From a bacterium (GTDB lineage: Bacteria; Bdellovibrionota_C; UBA2361; SZUA-149; JAQTWB01), in contig JAQTWB010000024.1 in the NCBI GenBank assembly GCA_028689495.1, positions 1 through 39,333 on the forward strand: DNA of 39,333 nucleotides, written 5' to 3'. Made by a program: the position numbers and the translations under genes. Of this stretch, positions 16,993 to 31,500 are shown one piece after another. Below the pieces are notes generated by a model, which did not search any database, was not told where the DNA came from, and worked only from the letters and a program-made list of their open reading frames with translations. Position 1 is the stretch's first letter. Each line of letters opens with the position of its first letter.

Positions 16993-18195
16993 ATGATGTC
17001 CGCTCGCAAAACATTTTCCGTCATTATTAACACCGCCATCTTCATCTTGATCGCCCTGCTCGCCTGGAGAACAGGGGACTCCAGCGATTTCAAGGAATAC
17101 TGGGGAGCGTTCCAACTCCTTCAAAACGGCCAGAATAGCTACGATCCCGCCCAGATGCTTGCGGTCCAGCAACCATTGGAACCGGGTCTTGAAACACCGC
17201 TCATGATGTGGAACCCACCCTGGCTCCCTCTGGTAATGTCCCCTGCTCTGGCCTTCGGCTATGAAACTGGCAGACTGCTCTGGTTTATCATTTCTCTGGC
17301 GATGTTTTGTGCTGCGATTACCCTGCTCAGACCACAAAAAGGTTACCTGGAAAATATGTCTGGGCACCCGGCGGCGATTTATCTGTTAATGCTGGCAATA
17401 CCGGTCATTGAATGTCTGCGCCTCGGTCAACTTGGATTTTTCCTTCTGTTCTTTGAAGCGACAACTATTTATTATGCCGTCAAAGGTCGTGCCACTCTCG
17501 CCGGAATATTCTTCGCCTTCCTCAGCGCCAAGCCGCACATTTTTCTATTTTTTGGCCTGGCACTGTTAGTCACAATTGGCAAAAAACGTCTCCCGTCTTT
17601 TTTTTCAGCGGTAGTTATCTCGTTGCTGCTTCTCTGGGGTACAACAATTATTATCGCCCCAGGTTCCCCACATCAATGGCTGACTGCTATCAACGCGGAC
17701 TATCAAACAATCACCCCACCAGCTCTCTGGAAAACATCATCACTTGCTTCAGCTATCCGCGAACAGGCAAGCAGTTTATTGGGTGAATTCAATTTAACCA
17801 CCGCTCGAAGAATAATCTGGCTACCTCCAATAGCAGCCGGACTATTTCTGATGCTGGCTTACCGAACACTATGTTTGAGATACCTGCTGCAAGTTGACAA
17901 GCTACATTTGTGGTCCTGTTTTTCCGCTGCAGTTGCGCCCTTCCTCTGGCATTTTGACTTTCTGATTCTATTGCCAGCAATAATATTTCTGGCTGGGGAA
18001 AAGAGAAAACTGAATACCCCTCAGGTTGCGATACTGCTCCTGGCTCAGCCTGCCTTGATCATGTCGATGCATATCTCTGGCAATTTTATCGGTGCCTGGT
18101 GGTTTCCCTGGATGCTGCTGGCGCTTTATGTCCCAACCATTAAACGTGAAAAATCCCGCAATCAACGAGCAAATGTATCAATAGCGAATTCGTAG
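16993..18195 (+). CDS. GT87-like polyprenyl-phosphate mannosyltransferase family membrane protein
   Basis: A 400-residue integral membrane protein with roughly ten hydrophobic segments, first at about 8-25. The first periplasmic loop carries DFKEYWGAFQLLQNGQNSYD, the acidic motif typical of GT-C enzymes of the DUF2029/GT87 family. Later family-like pieces are LRLGQLGFFLLFFEA and FLSAKPHIFLFFGL. Such enzymes transfer sugars from polyprenyl-phosphate donors on the periplasmic side; the substrate here is unknown. ATG 16993 (or 16996) lacks a clear ribosome site. Its 3' end overlaps the 3' end of the giant repeat gene by 34 bases on the opposite strand. Confidence 0.83.
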   Translation: MMSARKTFSVIINTAIFILIALLAWRTGDSSDFKEYWGAFQLLQNGQNSYDPAQMLAVQQPLEPGLETPLMMWNPPWLPLVMSPALAFGYETGRLLWFIISLAMFCAAITLLRPQKGYLENMSGHPAAIYLLMLAIPVIECLRLGQLGFFLLFFEATTIYYAVKGRATLAGIFFAFLSAKPHIFLFFGLALLVTIGKKRLPSFFSAVVISLLLLWGTTIIIAPGSPHQWLTAINADYQTITPPALWKTSSLASAIREQASSLLGEFNLTTARRIIWLPPIAAGLFLMLAYRTLCLRYLLQVDKLHLWSCFSAAVAPFLWHFDFLILLPAIIFLAGEKRKLNTPQVAILLLAQPALIMSMHISGNFIGAWWFPWMLLALYVPTIKREKSRNQRANVSIANS

Positions 18196-19525
18196 CGACC
18201 ATTACTCTGTTGCCTGGATCTTACCAGTTCTGCCGCCAGAGAACCGATGCGTGACGTCTCAAGCTCAAGTAATCCATAAGAATCCTTGATCCCTGCCCCG
18301 GCTCCTGTCAATCCAAGCTGCCAACTGGTTGAACCGCCAGCATCAATCCGCAATGTATCATCGAGGATATCCCGGCCTGAGCTGTCACCGCGCAATGTAT
18401 AAGTCACTTCTGCCTCCTCCTCGGAAAGGTTCATCACGCGAAGGAGGTTCTTCATTCCGAGATAAAGGTTGTATGTCGTATAAACCTTCCTGCCAAACGG
18501 TTCCCGAGCAGTAGACGCATAAGCCGTTTCAATTGAGCGGTTCGTAATATCACGATGATAAAATACACTCTGCCCAAGAAGTGAATCTGGCTTCGACGGC
18601 GTAATTGCCACATAGCCGTTCACAGCCTCCTTGAGCAATCCAACAACTGGATAATGCCGTTGATTGTAGGCCGGGAAACGCTGTGTATTCTCAGCGATCA
18701 AAAATCCCTCGTTGTCCATAAATCGCAGAGTTATATCGAGCGATTCATCGAGCATATTCGTCACTTCGACATAATTTTCACCATCATCATCAGTTGAAAT
18801 TGGCGCGTATATCGCGCGCGATGCACCACGGCTCGCCGGAAGTGTAAAAGAATAATCGAAAGAATTTCCATTGGAGCCCTCCGCAAAACGAACCAGATTC
18901 GCAAGATAAAGAGCCGAGGGATCGTCCGGGATAATGATATTCGTCCCCACATTGTTAGGTCCGGGATTGATATGACCACCATCGACATCGCGACGTCCTT
19001 TAGGCGGAACACTGACTCGGGTATTCGACACCAGTTCACCGGTCATATTATAACGTTTAACTGTGAAATTCTTTGTTTGATGTTCATCGAGGTTGGCAAT
19101 GGTTAACCAGTTATAAACAGTGTTATCCAGATCAAGCAGGTTAGCCCCTGGGTGATAAGAATTGAACATCACTCCACTGTTACCAAAACTCGGATTGCGC
19201 AATGGCTCCGAATACGCAAAACCATACTGAGAAGTTGTCGTCACTTCCGGATGATACAGTGCAACGCGCCCATCGAAATAATCATGCGAAGCAGCAACGC
19301 GCACCATACCGTAAGTGTCGGTTTCAAAACCAGGCAGGTCGTTTAGAATTATATCCCTCTGAGTCATTGCGGGCACTGTATAATATCTGGTGATTTCCGA
19401 AGCATCTCCACCAATAGTAAACACAGTCAGTGAAACATTAAGCGGCTCGGTGCCAACGTTCATCACTTCAAGCACGTTAATCATACCGAGGAAACCGTTC
19501 CACATCGCATAGGCCGGATTGGTCA
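18162..19525 (-). repeat. C-terminal region of giant protein: four diverged ~110-residue copies
   Basis: Four segments start with a strand-rich pattern of a Tyr/Phe-rich opening, an N-x-L-x-V-x-N-like core and an alternating hydrophobic strand: YAMWNGFLGMINVLEVMN (about 19.5 kb), MFNSYHPGANLL to YNWLTIANL (about 19.2 kb), RAIYAPIST to NYVEVTNML (about 18.8 kb) and KVYTTYNLYLGMKNLLRVMN (about 18.5 kb). The later parts share RDI/QRH-type turns and a GxVxV/GLLEL strand. Copies are well diverged, so this is a structural reading by eye. It may be the terminal cap or the signal for secretion or attachment. Confidence 0.6.
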
Positions 19526-22500
19526 ATTTTGGTCGGGCACTGAAATCAACCCCTGAAATCGGACCTGAAGCAACCGTAACCGGCACTCCTTCCGATGGGG
19601 TCAACAGGTACTCCTCCAGACTGGCAAGAACAACAGTCTCTCCCACTGTCACTTTCGGCAAAGTGTAATAACCATCAGCGTCAGTCAGGGCAGTTTTGCC
19701 CCCCGCAGTTACAGTAACGCCAGGAATTGGATCCTGGGCAAAGTTTTCGAGAATAATGCGCCCACTTATGTCGAAGCCGATTAATTTTCCTGTGAAAGTC
19801 AGAGCCGTATCCCCTGTTACCATGCCTGTGCGTGTGGCGGGCGTAAAGGCGTAGTTCTCCTTGCTCGGCGTCAGGGTGTAACTCGTGCCATAAATGACAT
19901 TGGCAAAACTGAACTGACCCGCGGTATTCGTCGTCCTGCTACCGATCGCTCCGGCATTGACGACGACCCCGGCAAGTGGTGAGCCATTTTCAGTAACCGT
20001 TCCCGACAATGTATATTTAAGCAACGTCGCCGCGAAGTCATGACTGCCATAACCATTCAAGACTCCACTTCGCGATGTCGGCGTAAAAATGTGCCCCGGC
20101 TTTGTCGGCGTCAATGTATAGCTCGTGCCGAAAACGACATCGTTAAATACATAAGTTCCCGAGGAGTCAGTCGTTGCTGTTCCTAGAACCCCAGCGCTGA
20201 CGCTGACGCCGGAAAGCGGATTTCCGTCGAGAGTGACAATACCTGTCAGGTCGAGGGCGAAAATCCAGTTCGTGTTATTGCCAGAATCAGTGCCAAAATT
20301 CACCCCTATCCAGGCCGGAACAGGTCCATTGGCGCTCTGGTCTACTACTTCGACATCAGTGAAATTAAATACACCGCTACCTATCCAATCTCTCTGCGCT
20401 CCCGCTGCTGTCGAAGATATGAGTATGCTGTCAGCAGAACCAGCAGCGTCAAACACAATCGTGCCGCTGTTATTTACGCCAGCGCCGAGGGCCAGATCTC
20501 CTGTCCCGGAATTGATGAAACTTGTGCCCGTAGCAAGGGTAATTCCACCGTCGACAGTAAGATTCTTGTCATCGTCAAATGCACATGCGCCAACGGTGAG
20601 TGAAAGTGCGCCGTTGATGTCGACATCAATATCAGGCAGAGTCGCCACAACAGCAGATGATGAAGCCGAGAGAGTTACATCGTAATATACCGAAATGACG
20701 CTCGGCATAGTCAGACTTGCCACGGGCTCAAAACGGGTCAATCCGGAATCTACATCAAATGCTGCTACTTCAATATCCTCGGCACCGGTTAGTACCAAAG
20801 TGCCGTCGTTGCTGTAACTGCCGTTGATATCAAACGTTGCTCCGCTGACATCAAGCAGAGTACCCGGGTTGATTGTCAGCGCCGTATCCACTTCCAGCTC
20901 TCCAACAACAACAAGGTCAGCCGAGTCCACCACTACAGTATCGAAGTCCCGAGTCGCATCGTCAGCCGCTGAACCAGTGCCGGTGACAGTAATTGTCTGG
21001 GCAGTTCCCGAGAAGGTAACCGTTGACCCGGCAGCATCGTAAACACCAGTTGTGTTGTTCCAGTTACCTGAGACATCAACACCATTCCCCTCACTGAGGA
21101 AGGAACCGCGAATGTCGACGGAACCGAGAGTCACGTCACCCCCCGGACGATAACCGAGGCCAGAGGGAATAAGCAGAGTGCTGCTGCTGTCAAATACCAC
21201 GTCTCCGGCAGCTTCAGTAAACAGGGTATCGATGTCGCCATAAGCCAGAGCTGCAAGGTCAGTATTGGACACCTCCGCGCCATTGTCATTTCGCAACAGA
21301 ACCGTGTTTTGATAAAGCCGCAAATCGGTAACATTCGCGCCGTCTGAAACATAAACAAGAGAGCCCGTCTCGGTTTCATCGTCAACAAATACCAGCAGAC
21401 GGTCTCCGGCGGACAAGTCGATGTTCGCCAGCGAGAAGCCACCGTCACCAGCCGTTGTTGCCGTGTAGTATGTTTGAATGCCTGAGTTCTCGACCACTGC
21501 CCAGAGCGCCTTTGCCGCGAGTGGCGTTGTCTCAGCTTCGTCTGCATAGGCATAACCACTTATCGAAGTTGTGCCGTCAAAAAACCAGTTGAGGTTGTTG
21601 CCAAGGTCGGTGCTGGAGGTCGCCATGATCGAAACCGGAGTGCCGCCAACTGCTGACTGGTCGCTGACCGCAACATCGGTAAAATTGAATGTGCCCGTTC
21701 CCTGCCAGTTACGTCGGGTTCCCGGCACGGTCGAAGAGATGGCAATGCCATTGCCGGCGTTGTCACTGGAATCGAAGGTAATCGTGCCGTTGTTGGTGAC
21801 ATCACTGCCGAGAGTAAGATCGCCGGTACCCGTGTTGGTGAATGTGCGTGAGTTGGAAATCAACAACGGCCCGTCTACGACAAGTGATTTGTCGTTATCA
21901 AAAGCAACCGATGTGCCAACTTGCATACCTCCAAACACATGAACGTCGACATCCGGCAATGTCACAGAACCGATACCAGCAAGCATTATATCGTAATAAC
22001 TAGACAGTGCAGACGAAATAGTCACCGCGCCAGTTGTAATGTATTGAAAGAGTCCAGAATCGGTGTCAAGTGTGCCAAACTCAAGTAACTCAGTGCCATC
22101 AAGAATAATAATTCCATCATTAGACAATATGCCATTGATATCTAGACTCCCAACGACCCAAAGCTGCATACCGGAGTTCACTGACAGTGTACCATCAACC
22201 TCGACCTCTGTGGTTGAAGATGAGTTGCCATTAATCACCAGATTATAGAAGTCCTTCAAACTGTCATCTATGCCTAGGCCAGTTCCACCCCCTGAAATAA
22301 AACCGGTGCTAGGTCCAATGTATACCGTCGACAGACCGGAAATGAATGATCCTGTTGCCTGCATATTCCAATAATAGGTATATATATCTAAACTGGTGGT
22401 ATCATCGAGTTGACCAGAAAGTGTAATTACATGTGAAACCATCAATTCATTAGCAAGTAAGGTAGCAGTCGCTCCATTTGACACTTGCATGTCGTAAAAC

Positions 22501-25500
22501 TGTTTACCAACCGCTGTGCCACCTGAAACCAGATTCCCAACCCCAGTAAAAAACGTTGTATTACTCCCCGGAGTATATGTCCCATCGGCATTATCCCAAC
22601 TGCCGGACACCGTAACGTTGTTGCCGCTCGCCGCAAACGTGCCATTTATCTCAATCGAACCCAGAGTCGCGGTTCCACCCGGAGCATAAACAGCCCCGGT
22701 CGGTATAATCACTTCATACGCCGATTCAACCACTACATTACTGCCGGTCACTTCGTATTTGATATCGGCGTCACTATTATCAACAGCAGAGAGCAATGCA
22801 TTCGTCAGCGAGTTGCCGCCGTCACCGCGAAGCACCACAGCATCGGCATAAAGCTTAGCATTACTTATTGCCCCACCGGCAGCAACAATTACCGAGTTAC
22901 CGGTTTCCGCTTCGTTGTCGAAGAACACGAGATAGGTGTCGCCAGCGTCAATCTCGAGGTTACTCACCTGGACCTGTCCGGAAACATTGGTCGTTCCGGT
23001 GTATTCAGTTGTCCCAACTCCATCGTAGGCAATAATTTTCAGGTCACGCCCCGCAAGAACCGCTCCCTCGGCTTTGCTGTCATAAGCAGTTACCCGGAAC
23101 CAGTGACCAGCCGCGGAACCAAAAAGCCAGTTGATATTATTACCACTGTTCGTTCCATCAAAGACGCTTACATCGAGTGGTGTGCCACCGAGCACTGTCT
23201 GATCCTTCACATCTACATCGGCAAAATAATATGTCCCGCCTCCCTGCCAATTTCTCTGCACACCGTCCACCGAGCTGCGAATCAGGATGTCGTCACTTGC
23301 TCCACCACCGGCACCGGCAGCATCAACGGTGATTGAGCCACTGTTGCTGACCGCTCCGCCGAGAGTCAAATCGCCACTGCCATTATTGGCAAACACCCCA
23401 CCACTATCGATAGTCAAGGCTGTACCGCTGGCGCCATTGTCCAAAATTGAGAGATTCTTGTCGTCATCGGCATTGACAGTCACGGCATCGCCGATACGCA
23501 AGGTGCCATAGACAGTTGTATTGGCATCTGTCAGTGTATAATCCGGGGCTTGACCAGCCAGGCTGCCGAGGAACTCTACATCGTAAAAGGCATTCAACGT
23601 CGCGTGAAGTGTAAAGCTCGTGGCATCAGTCCCGTTAAAGCTGACAAGACCAGAATCAGTATCGGGCGATGCGACATATACGTCGGGGTTTGTCGCTGTG
23701 GAAATCAGATTAAGCGTGCCGTCATTCGAGAACGAACCGTTCAGGCTAAGCGCCGTATCGACATCAAGCGTCGCCCCCGCCCCAATAGTCAGTGAATTGT
23801 CTACCTCCAGCTCACCCGAGAAAAGTGAAACATTAACCCCAACCCCGGAGGAAATGACAAGATTATAAAAGTCGTAGTTTACATCATCAACTCCCACGGT
23901 CCCACCGCCACTATCAATTCCGGCAAACGTCAGGTCAGTCATAACAACAGTACCTGTTCCGGCACTGAAGACTCCGGAGTTACTCCAGGCGCCATCTAGC
24001 TGAATAGTATGACTTCCTGAGTCTATTAATTGCCCGGATGCACCGATAATCATATCACCGCGTAGCATCAAATCGGTGGAAACAACTGTCACCGAACCGT
24101 CGATATATACATCGCGAAATCTCTTAGCGACAAGAATCCCACCGGCGTTAAGGTTAGTCACTCCATCAAAATGTAAATCTGCTCCAGCTCCCGCAGTCAG
24201 CGTGCCTAGGTTAGTCCAATTACCCGCAACGTAGGTCGTGCTACTTGGCAATGTAAAAGTCGCACCTCCGGCAATAAGCAGGTTTCCATCGACATCGAGA
24301 GTGCCTACTGGAGGAGGCTGTACATTCCCGGAATTCACTGTCAAGTGATGAAAGTCGTGGCTGTTGTCTACTCCACCGGATGTAATCAACGCTGGCCCAT
24401 TAAACGTTGTCGTATTTAACCCGGAGATATAGACCCCACCAGTGGCATCCCAGTTGCCGTTTACCGTCACATCATGCCCCGCCGCATCAAATGTTCCGTT
24501 GATATCAAAAGCACCGCCCGTCACTGTTCCACCTGGCGCATAGCTGCCTGAGCCAACAAACAACTCAAACGCCGTTTCAAAGACAATATCTGCACCGGTG
24601 ACCGCGTATTTAATGTCATTATCACCACCATCAGCAGCTGCAAGCAAGGCATTTGTCAGCGGTGTTGCGCTGTCGTTCCTGATATAGTTTGTGTTCTGAT
24701 AGAGCTTCAGGTCAGCATGTCCCGCGGCATCGGAAACATAAATCAGGTCACCTTCTTCAGCTTCGTCGTTAAGAAAGAACACCAGCACGTCTCCGTCAGC
24801 AAGCAACGCATTGCTTAATGTAAACACACCGGCGCCATCGGTAGTGATATTGTAATAACTTTTTGTAGCTCCGTTATAGTGCACAACACCGATCGCCTTG
24901 TTGTTGAGAGTTGCGGCTTCCGCCTTCCCTGTATAGGTAGTCCCGGACAATGTGATGCCGACATCGGCAGCCATGAACCAGTTAATGTTGTTGCCGGAAT
25001 CTGTGCCCGACGAAACATTTATGAATCCGGGTGGACTGGAAATAACAGCCTGATCCTGGACATCGACATCAATCATGTTGAATGTTCCGGCCCCAGACCA
25101 CAAATGTTGTGAACCGACAAATGCTGACCTGATACGAATATCATCCGCATCGCCAGCCCCACCACCGTGAGCATCGAATGTGATTGTTCCTTCATTATTC
25201 ACCGCAAGGTTGAGCGTCAGATCCCCCGACCCCAAATTTATCAACGAAGAGCCTGCGGAAATACTCAGGAAGGCATTAACGGACAAGTTATTGGCTGGAC
25301 TGTAGGCAACGTCTGCATCATTAATATTCAAGGTTTGTGCGACATAAATGTCCTGGGCAGGAAGCGTAAATACAGGATCGGAAATACCCGACTCGTCAAA
25401 TGTCAGGTTGTAATAAGAAGTAAATGTCGCAGGGATAACAGTAGAGGTAGTACCCGTGTATTTGACCAAACCGGAATCAGTATCCATTACGCCGACATCG

Positions 25501-28500
25501 ACAGACTCGGTGCCAAGCAGGTCAAGCGTGCCACTGTTGTCCAATGTCCCATTGAGGTCGAGGTTCTGACCCGCAAGTAAAAGCGATGTTGCCGCCGAAA
25601 TTGTCAATGTACCGTCAACTTCGAGTTCAGTGCCGGAGAGCGTTCTGGCTCCCGACGAAATAACAAGGTTATTGAAATCGACAGACGTATCATCGACCGC
25701 AACCCCTGTTCCACCGCCGTTTAGTGTTCCACTTCCATCAAAGGTTACCGTTCCAGCGCCCGAAATAAAGCTTCCGGCATTTGTCCAGTTACCAGCAACA
25801 TTGATATTTAGTCCCGAAGCGTCAAGAGTGCGAGTCGCATTTATCAGTAGGTTACCATTTACATCAATCGCATTCGTCAAAAGCGTGACATCACCACTTA
25901 GCGTCACATCGTTAAAATCGTGATCACCATCGACCCCGCCCGATATCAGTGTTGTCGTGCCATTAAACGTCGTCGCATTGGCGCCGGAAGTATAAATCCC
26001 GCCTGTCGCATCCCAATCCCCAGAGACAGTAACGTCATTACCGCCTGCGTTGAAGGTGCCATTGATATCAAACGCCCCGCCTGTCACCGTGCCACCCGGA
26101 GTATAAGTTCCAGCACCGACATAAATCTCAAAGGGTGCTTCAAAAACAATATTCGCTCCGGTAGCGAGATATTTAATATCATCATCGCCATCGTCTGCCG
26201 CATCAAGTAATGCATTTGTCAACGGCGTAGCGCTATCGTTCCTCAGATAATTTGTATTCTGATAGAGTTTCAGGTCGGCGTGACCGGCCGCATCGGCTAC
26301 ATAAGACAGTAAGCCCTCTTCAGCTTCATCGTTGAGATAGAATACCAGCACGTCTCCGTCGGCCAGAGCTGCACCAGTGAGGGAGAATGCCCCGGAACCA
26401 TCGGTTATCAGGTTGTAGTGACTCTGCGTTGCGCCATTGTAGTGAACAACATTGATATTCTTGTTGTTCAGTGTTCCCGCTTCGGCTTTTCCAGTGTAGG
26501 CGGTTCCGGAGAGCGTCAGTCCGGTGTCCGCACCAAAAACCCAGTTGATATTGTTTCCGGAATCGGTGCCAGAAGACACATTGATAAACGCCGGAGAGCC
26601 ACCAATGGCTGTTTGATCACTGGCATCTACATCAACCATCGTAAACGTTCCAGCACCCTGCCAATTGCGTTGCGTGCCAGGTATCGTCGAGCGTATTTGT
26701 ATACTGTCAACATCTCCTGCTCCACCACCTGCCGAGTCAAATGATATCGTGCCAGTATTTGTAACATCTCCTCCTAATGTCAGGTCACCACTTCCGGTAT
26801 TGTTAATCACACCATCATTTTGAACAGAACCATGAACTGTTAGAGATTTGTCATTATCAAATATTACTGTCCCAGTAGACGAAGCAAAATCACCGTTCAC
26901 GGTCATATCAACATCAGGCAGTTGAGTGCTGTTCGCCTTGACAATAAGAAGATTGTAATAGGTGGGTATCCCGACTGGCAATGTGATCGCACTGACACCA
27001 TAATACCAAAAGATACCCGAGTCGGTATCCATCGTTCCGATTTCAATCGGAGCTGTGCCTTGAGACATGACCGAACCAGTATTGTCGAGAACTCCGTTGA
27101 GGTCCAATCGTTCCACCGCCAGTATCAAACTACCCACAACCGACAATGTTCCGTCCACCTCTAGCTCTGACCAAAGAGTAGTATCGCTGTTGACAACAAG
27201 GTTGTGAAAATCTTTGCCTACATCATCGATTGCAATTCCAGTTCCTTTCGCGTCCATCAACTGACTCACACCATCAAGTGTCACAGTCCCGACGTCAGAG
27301 ACAAATGTACCCGAATTCGTCCATCTACCAGCCAGATAAATATCTTGTCCGTTGGCATCAAGCGTCTGTGTCGCATTAATCAGCAGGTCGCCGTTAATAT
27401 CTACTGCATTGGTGGCAAGCGTCACTGCTCCATTGATTTCAAGGTGATGAAAATCATGGTTTGCATCGACACCCCCGGTAATCAGCATGGTCGTTCCGTT
27501 AAAATCGGTTATATTGGCACCGGAAATATAAATCCCCCCGGTCGCGTCCCAATTGCCGGAGACCGTCACACCGTTGCCGCTTGCATCCAGTGTCCCGTTG
27601 ATATCGAAAGCACCGCCTGTCACCGTGCCACCAGGAGCGTAGGTCCCGTTACCGACAAACACTTCAAAGGCGGACTCGAAAACTATATTCGCCCCGGTAA
27701 CGAGATATTTGATATCATCGTCGCCATCATCGGCGGCATCAAGCAATGTGTTGGTAAGTGGTATGGCGCTGTCGTTTCTGACGTAGTTCGTATTTTGATA
27801 CAGCTTCAAGTCAGCATGACCTGCAGCATTGGAGACATAAACGAGAACCCCCTCTTCCACTTCGTCATCGAGGTAAAACACCAGCACATCACCATCAGCA
27901 AGTGCCGCCCCAGTCAATGAGAAGGCGCCCGAACCGTCAGTTGTCAGATAGTAATGGCTTTGCGTTGCTCCATTGTAATGAACAACAGCAATAGCTTTGT
28001 TATTCAGCGTCCCGGCCTCAGCTTTGCCGGTATAAGCAACACCAGAAAGTGTCAACCCGGCGTCAGCACCAAAAACCCAGTTGATGTTATTCCCAGCATC
28101 GGTTCCCGAGGCAACATTGATAAACGATGGATTCCCACCAATCGCCGTCTGATCCTGGGCGTCAACATCAAGCATGGTGAAAGTTCCAGCTCCCTGCCAG
28201 TTGCGCTGAGTGCCGTTTGCTGTGGAGCGAATTTGAATCGCATCCGCATCGCCAAAACCACCGCCAGATGAATCAAAAGAAACTGTTCCAGCGTTGGAAA
28301 CATTTCCCCCTAGAGTCAGGTCGCCGCCGCCCGCGTTCGTAAGAGATCCATTGACTCCTATGGTCAGGGCTCCGGCGACTTGCAACTTGTTCGCCGCACT
28401 AAACGCCAGCGTTCCATCTGTGACATTCAAATCACCATTCACCGCTATATTTGTTGCCGGAAGTGTATAGACAGGATCCGAGGAGCCAAATTCGTCGAAC

Positions 28501-31500
28501 TCAACATTATAATATTCAGCAAACGCATCCGGAATAGTAGTTGAAGATGTGCCGATGTATTTAATTAGTCCAGAGTCGGAATCCATAACGCCAACTTCCA
28601 CAGCCTCGGTCCCGAATAATACCAATGTACCACTATTAACCAAGGTGCCATTCAAATCCAAAGATTCTCCTGACAGTTCAAGCTTCCTTGTCGCGAAAAT
28701 AGTTAAGGTACCATCGACTTCCAGCTCCGAACCTGACAGCGAGACGTTACCCGACATTATCAAGACATCATGAAAATCGTTACCAGCATCATCAATCGCA
28801 ATTCCTGTTCCACCCGCGTCGATTGTCCCGATACCGGAAAAGGCTACTGTGTTGGCTCCAGAAATAAATGTCCCGTTGTTAGTCCAGCTACCCAAACAAC
28901 CTATACCAATACCTGCAGCATCGAGACTACCAGTTGCGCTGATTACCAAGCTATCATGCACCTGCAGGTCGTTGGTTGATAAAGTAACATCGCCATCGAT
29001 AACCATGACATCAAACTCATGGCTCGGATTCGCGCCGCCACTAATCAATATTGTTGTTCCATTAAACGTCGTGGTATTCCCAACTGTAAGATAAACTCCA
29101 CCAGTTGCGTCCCAATTACCGGATACCGTGACATCGTTCCCGAGGACATTAAACGTCCCGTTAATATCATAGGCCCCACCTGAAACTGCCCCCCCAGGTG
29201 CGTATTGGCCACTGCCAATATAAACTTCAAAAAGCGATTCGAAGGTTACGTCAGCGCCGGATACGAGATACTTGATGTCATCATCACCATCATCAGCCGC
29301 TGCAAGCAAGGCATTCGTAAGCGGAGTAGCACTGTCCACACGGATGTAATTCGTGTTTTGATACAGCTTGAGGTCGGCATGACCAGCAGCGTCGGAGACA
29401 TAAACAAGGTCGCCTTCCTCAGCTTCATCATTGAGATAGAATACCAGCACGTCGCCATCAGCAAGCGCAGCGCCGGTCACGGAAAACGCCCCCGAACCAT
29501 CGGTTGTCAGGTTGTAATGACTCTGCGTTGCGCCATTGTAATGAACAACATTGATATTCTTGCTATTCAGCGTTGCAGATTCGGCCTTGGATGTATAGGC
29601 AGTTCCGGAAAGAGTCAGACCGGCATCGGCACCAAAGACCCAGTTGACGTTGTTGCCGGCATCTGTTCCTGAGGAGACATTGATCAGTGCGGGGGTGCCA
29701 CCGATCGCTGTCTGATCCTGCGCATCGACATCAAACATCGTAAAAGTTCCCGACCCCTGCCAATTGCGCTGGGTTCCAGGGACCGTGGAGCGGATTTGGA
29801 TAGTGTCGGCATCACCGGCACCACCACCGGATGAGTCAAAAGAAATGGTCCCGGCATTAGCGACTGTAGCGCCAAGTGTCAGGTCACCAGCTCCAGTATT
29901 CGTTAATGCACCAGTTGCTGCGACAGTAGTTACTCCAGCGACTGTAAGACTATTCGCCGCGCTGTAATTGAGCGTGCCGTCAGTTACATTCAGCGTGCCA
30001 TTCACCGCAATATTCACCGCAGGAAGTGTCCAAACAGGATCCAAAGCACCAGACTCATCGAATTCAATATTGTAGTATGTGGCAAACGCTGCCGGAATTG
30101 TTGTTGACGCCGTGCCTGTGAATTTGACAAGACCGGAATCTGTATCCAGCACACCGATATCAACCGACTCCGTGCCGAGAAGGTCAAGTGTGCCGTCATT
30201 GACCAATGTGCCATTCAGGTCGAGGTTCTGACCCGCAAGTAAAAACGTTGTTGCCGCCGAAATTGTCAATGTGCCGTCCACTTCCAGCTCAGTTCCGCTA
30301 AGGGTCCTCGTTCCCGACGCAATAACAAGATTGTTGAAATCAGCAGTCGTGTCATCGACCGCAACACCTGTTCCACCGCCGTTTAATGTTCCACTTCCAT
30401 CAAATGTTACTGTCCCTGCGCCAGAAATAAAACTACCCGCATTTGTCCAGTTACCGGCAACATTGATATCAAAGCCCGCGGCATCCAGTGTGCGAGTCGC
30501 ATTAATCAGCAGGTTGCCGTTTATATCAATTGCATTCGTCGAAAGCGTGACATCACCGCCGAATGTTATGTTGTTAAAATCGTGATTGGCGTCTGTTCCA
30601 CCAGAAATCAGTGTACTGGTTCCCAAAAATTGCAAGAAAGAAGTTGTATTTGCACCAGAAGTATATACCCCACCTGTAGCGTCCCAATTACCGAGAACAA
30701 TCAAATTATTTCCAGCTGCGTTCAGCGTTCCATTTATATCAAATGAATCACCAATAATGTCCCCACCTGGGGCGTATTCCCCAGAGCCGATATAAACCTC
30801 AAAGCCGATATCAAACGTAACATTCGAACCAGTCACAGAATACTTTATGTCATCATCCCCATCATCCGCGGCATCGAGCAAGACATTTGTCAGTGGAGTT
30901 GCGCTATCATTCCTAAGATAATTTGTATCCTGATAAAGCTTTAAGTCGGCATGCCCCGCCGCATCGGAAACATATACAAGGTTGCCCTGCTCAACTTCAT
31001 CATTGATATAAAATACCAGTACGTCGCCATCAGCAAGGGCGGCACCAGTCAGTAAGAATGCTCCCGATCCATCTGTTGTCAGGTTGTAATGACTCCGTGT
31101 AACCCCGTTGTAATGAACAACGGTAATAGCTTTATTATTAAGCGTCCCCGCTTCATCTTTACCAGTGTACGCGACTCCAGAAAGTGTCAACCCGGCATCC
31201 GCGCCGAAAACCCAGTTAACGTTATTACCAGCATCAGTTCCCGAGGAAACATTGATAAACGCCGGCGTTCCGCCAATCGCTCTCTGATCCTGCGCATCGA
31301 CATCAATCATTGAGAACGTACCGGCGCCTTGCCAGTTTCGCTTTACGCCTACACCTGTAGAGCGTATTTGAATGCCATCGGCATCACCAGGCCCACCACC
31401 GGAGGAGTCAAAAGAAATTGTACCGGCATTTGAAACGTCGCCCCCAAGTGTCAAATCACCCGTGCCTGAGTTAATCAGCGAACCATCTGCGGCGATTACA

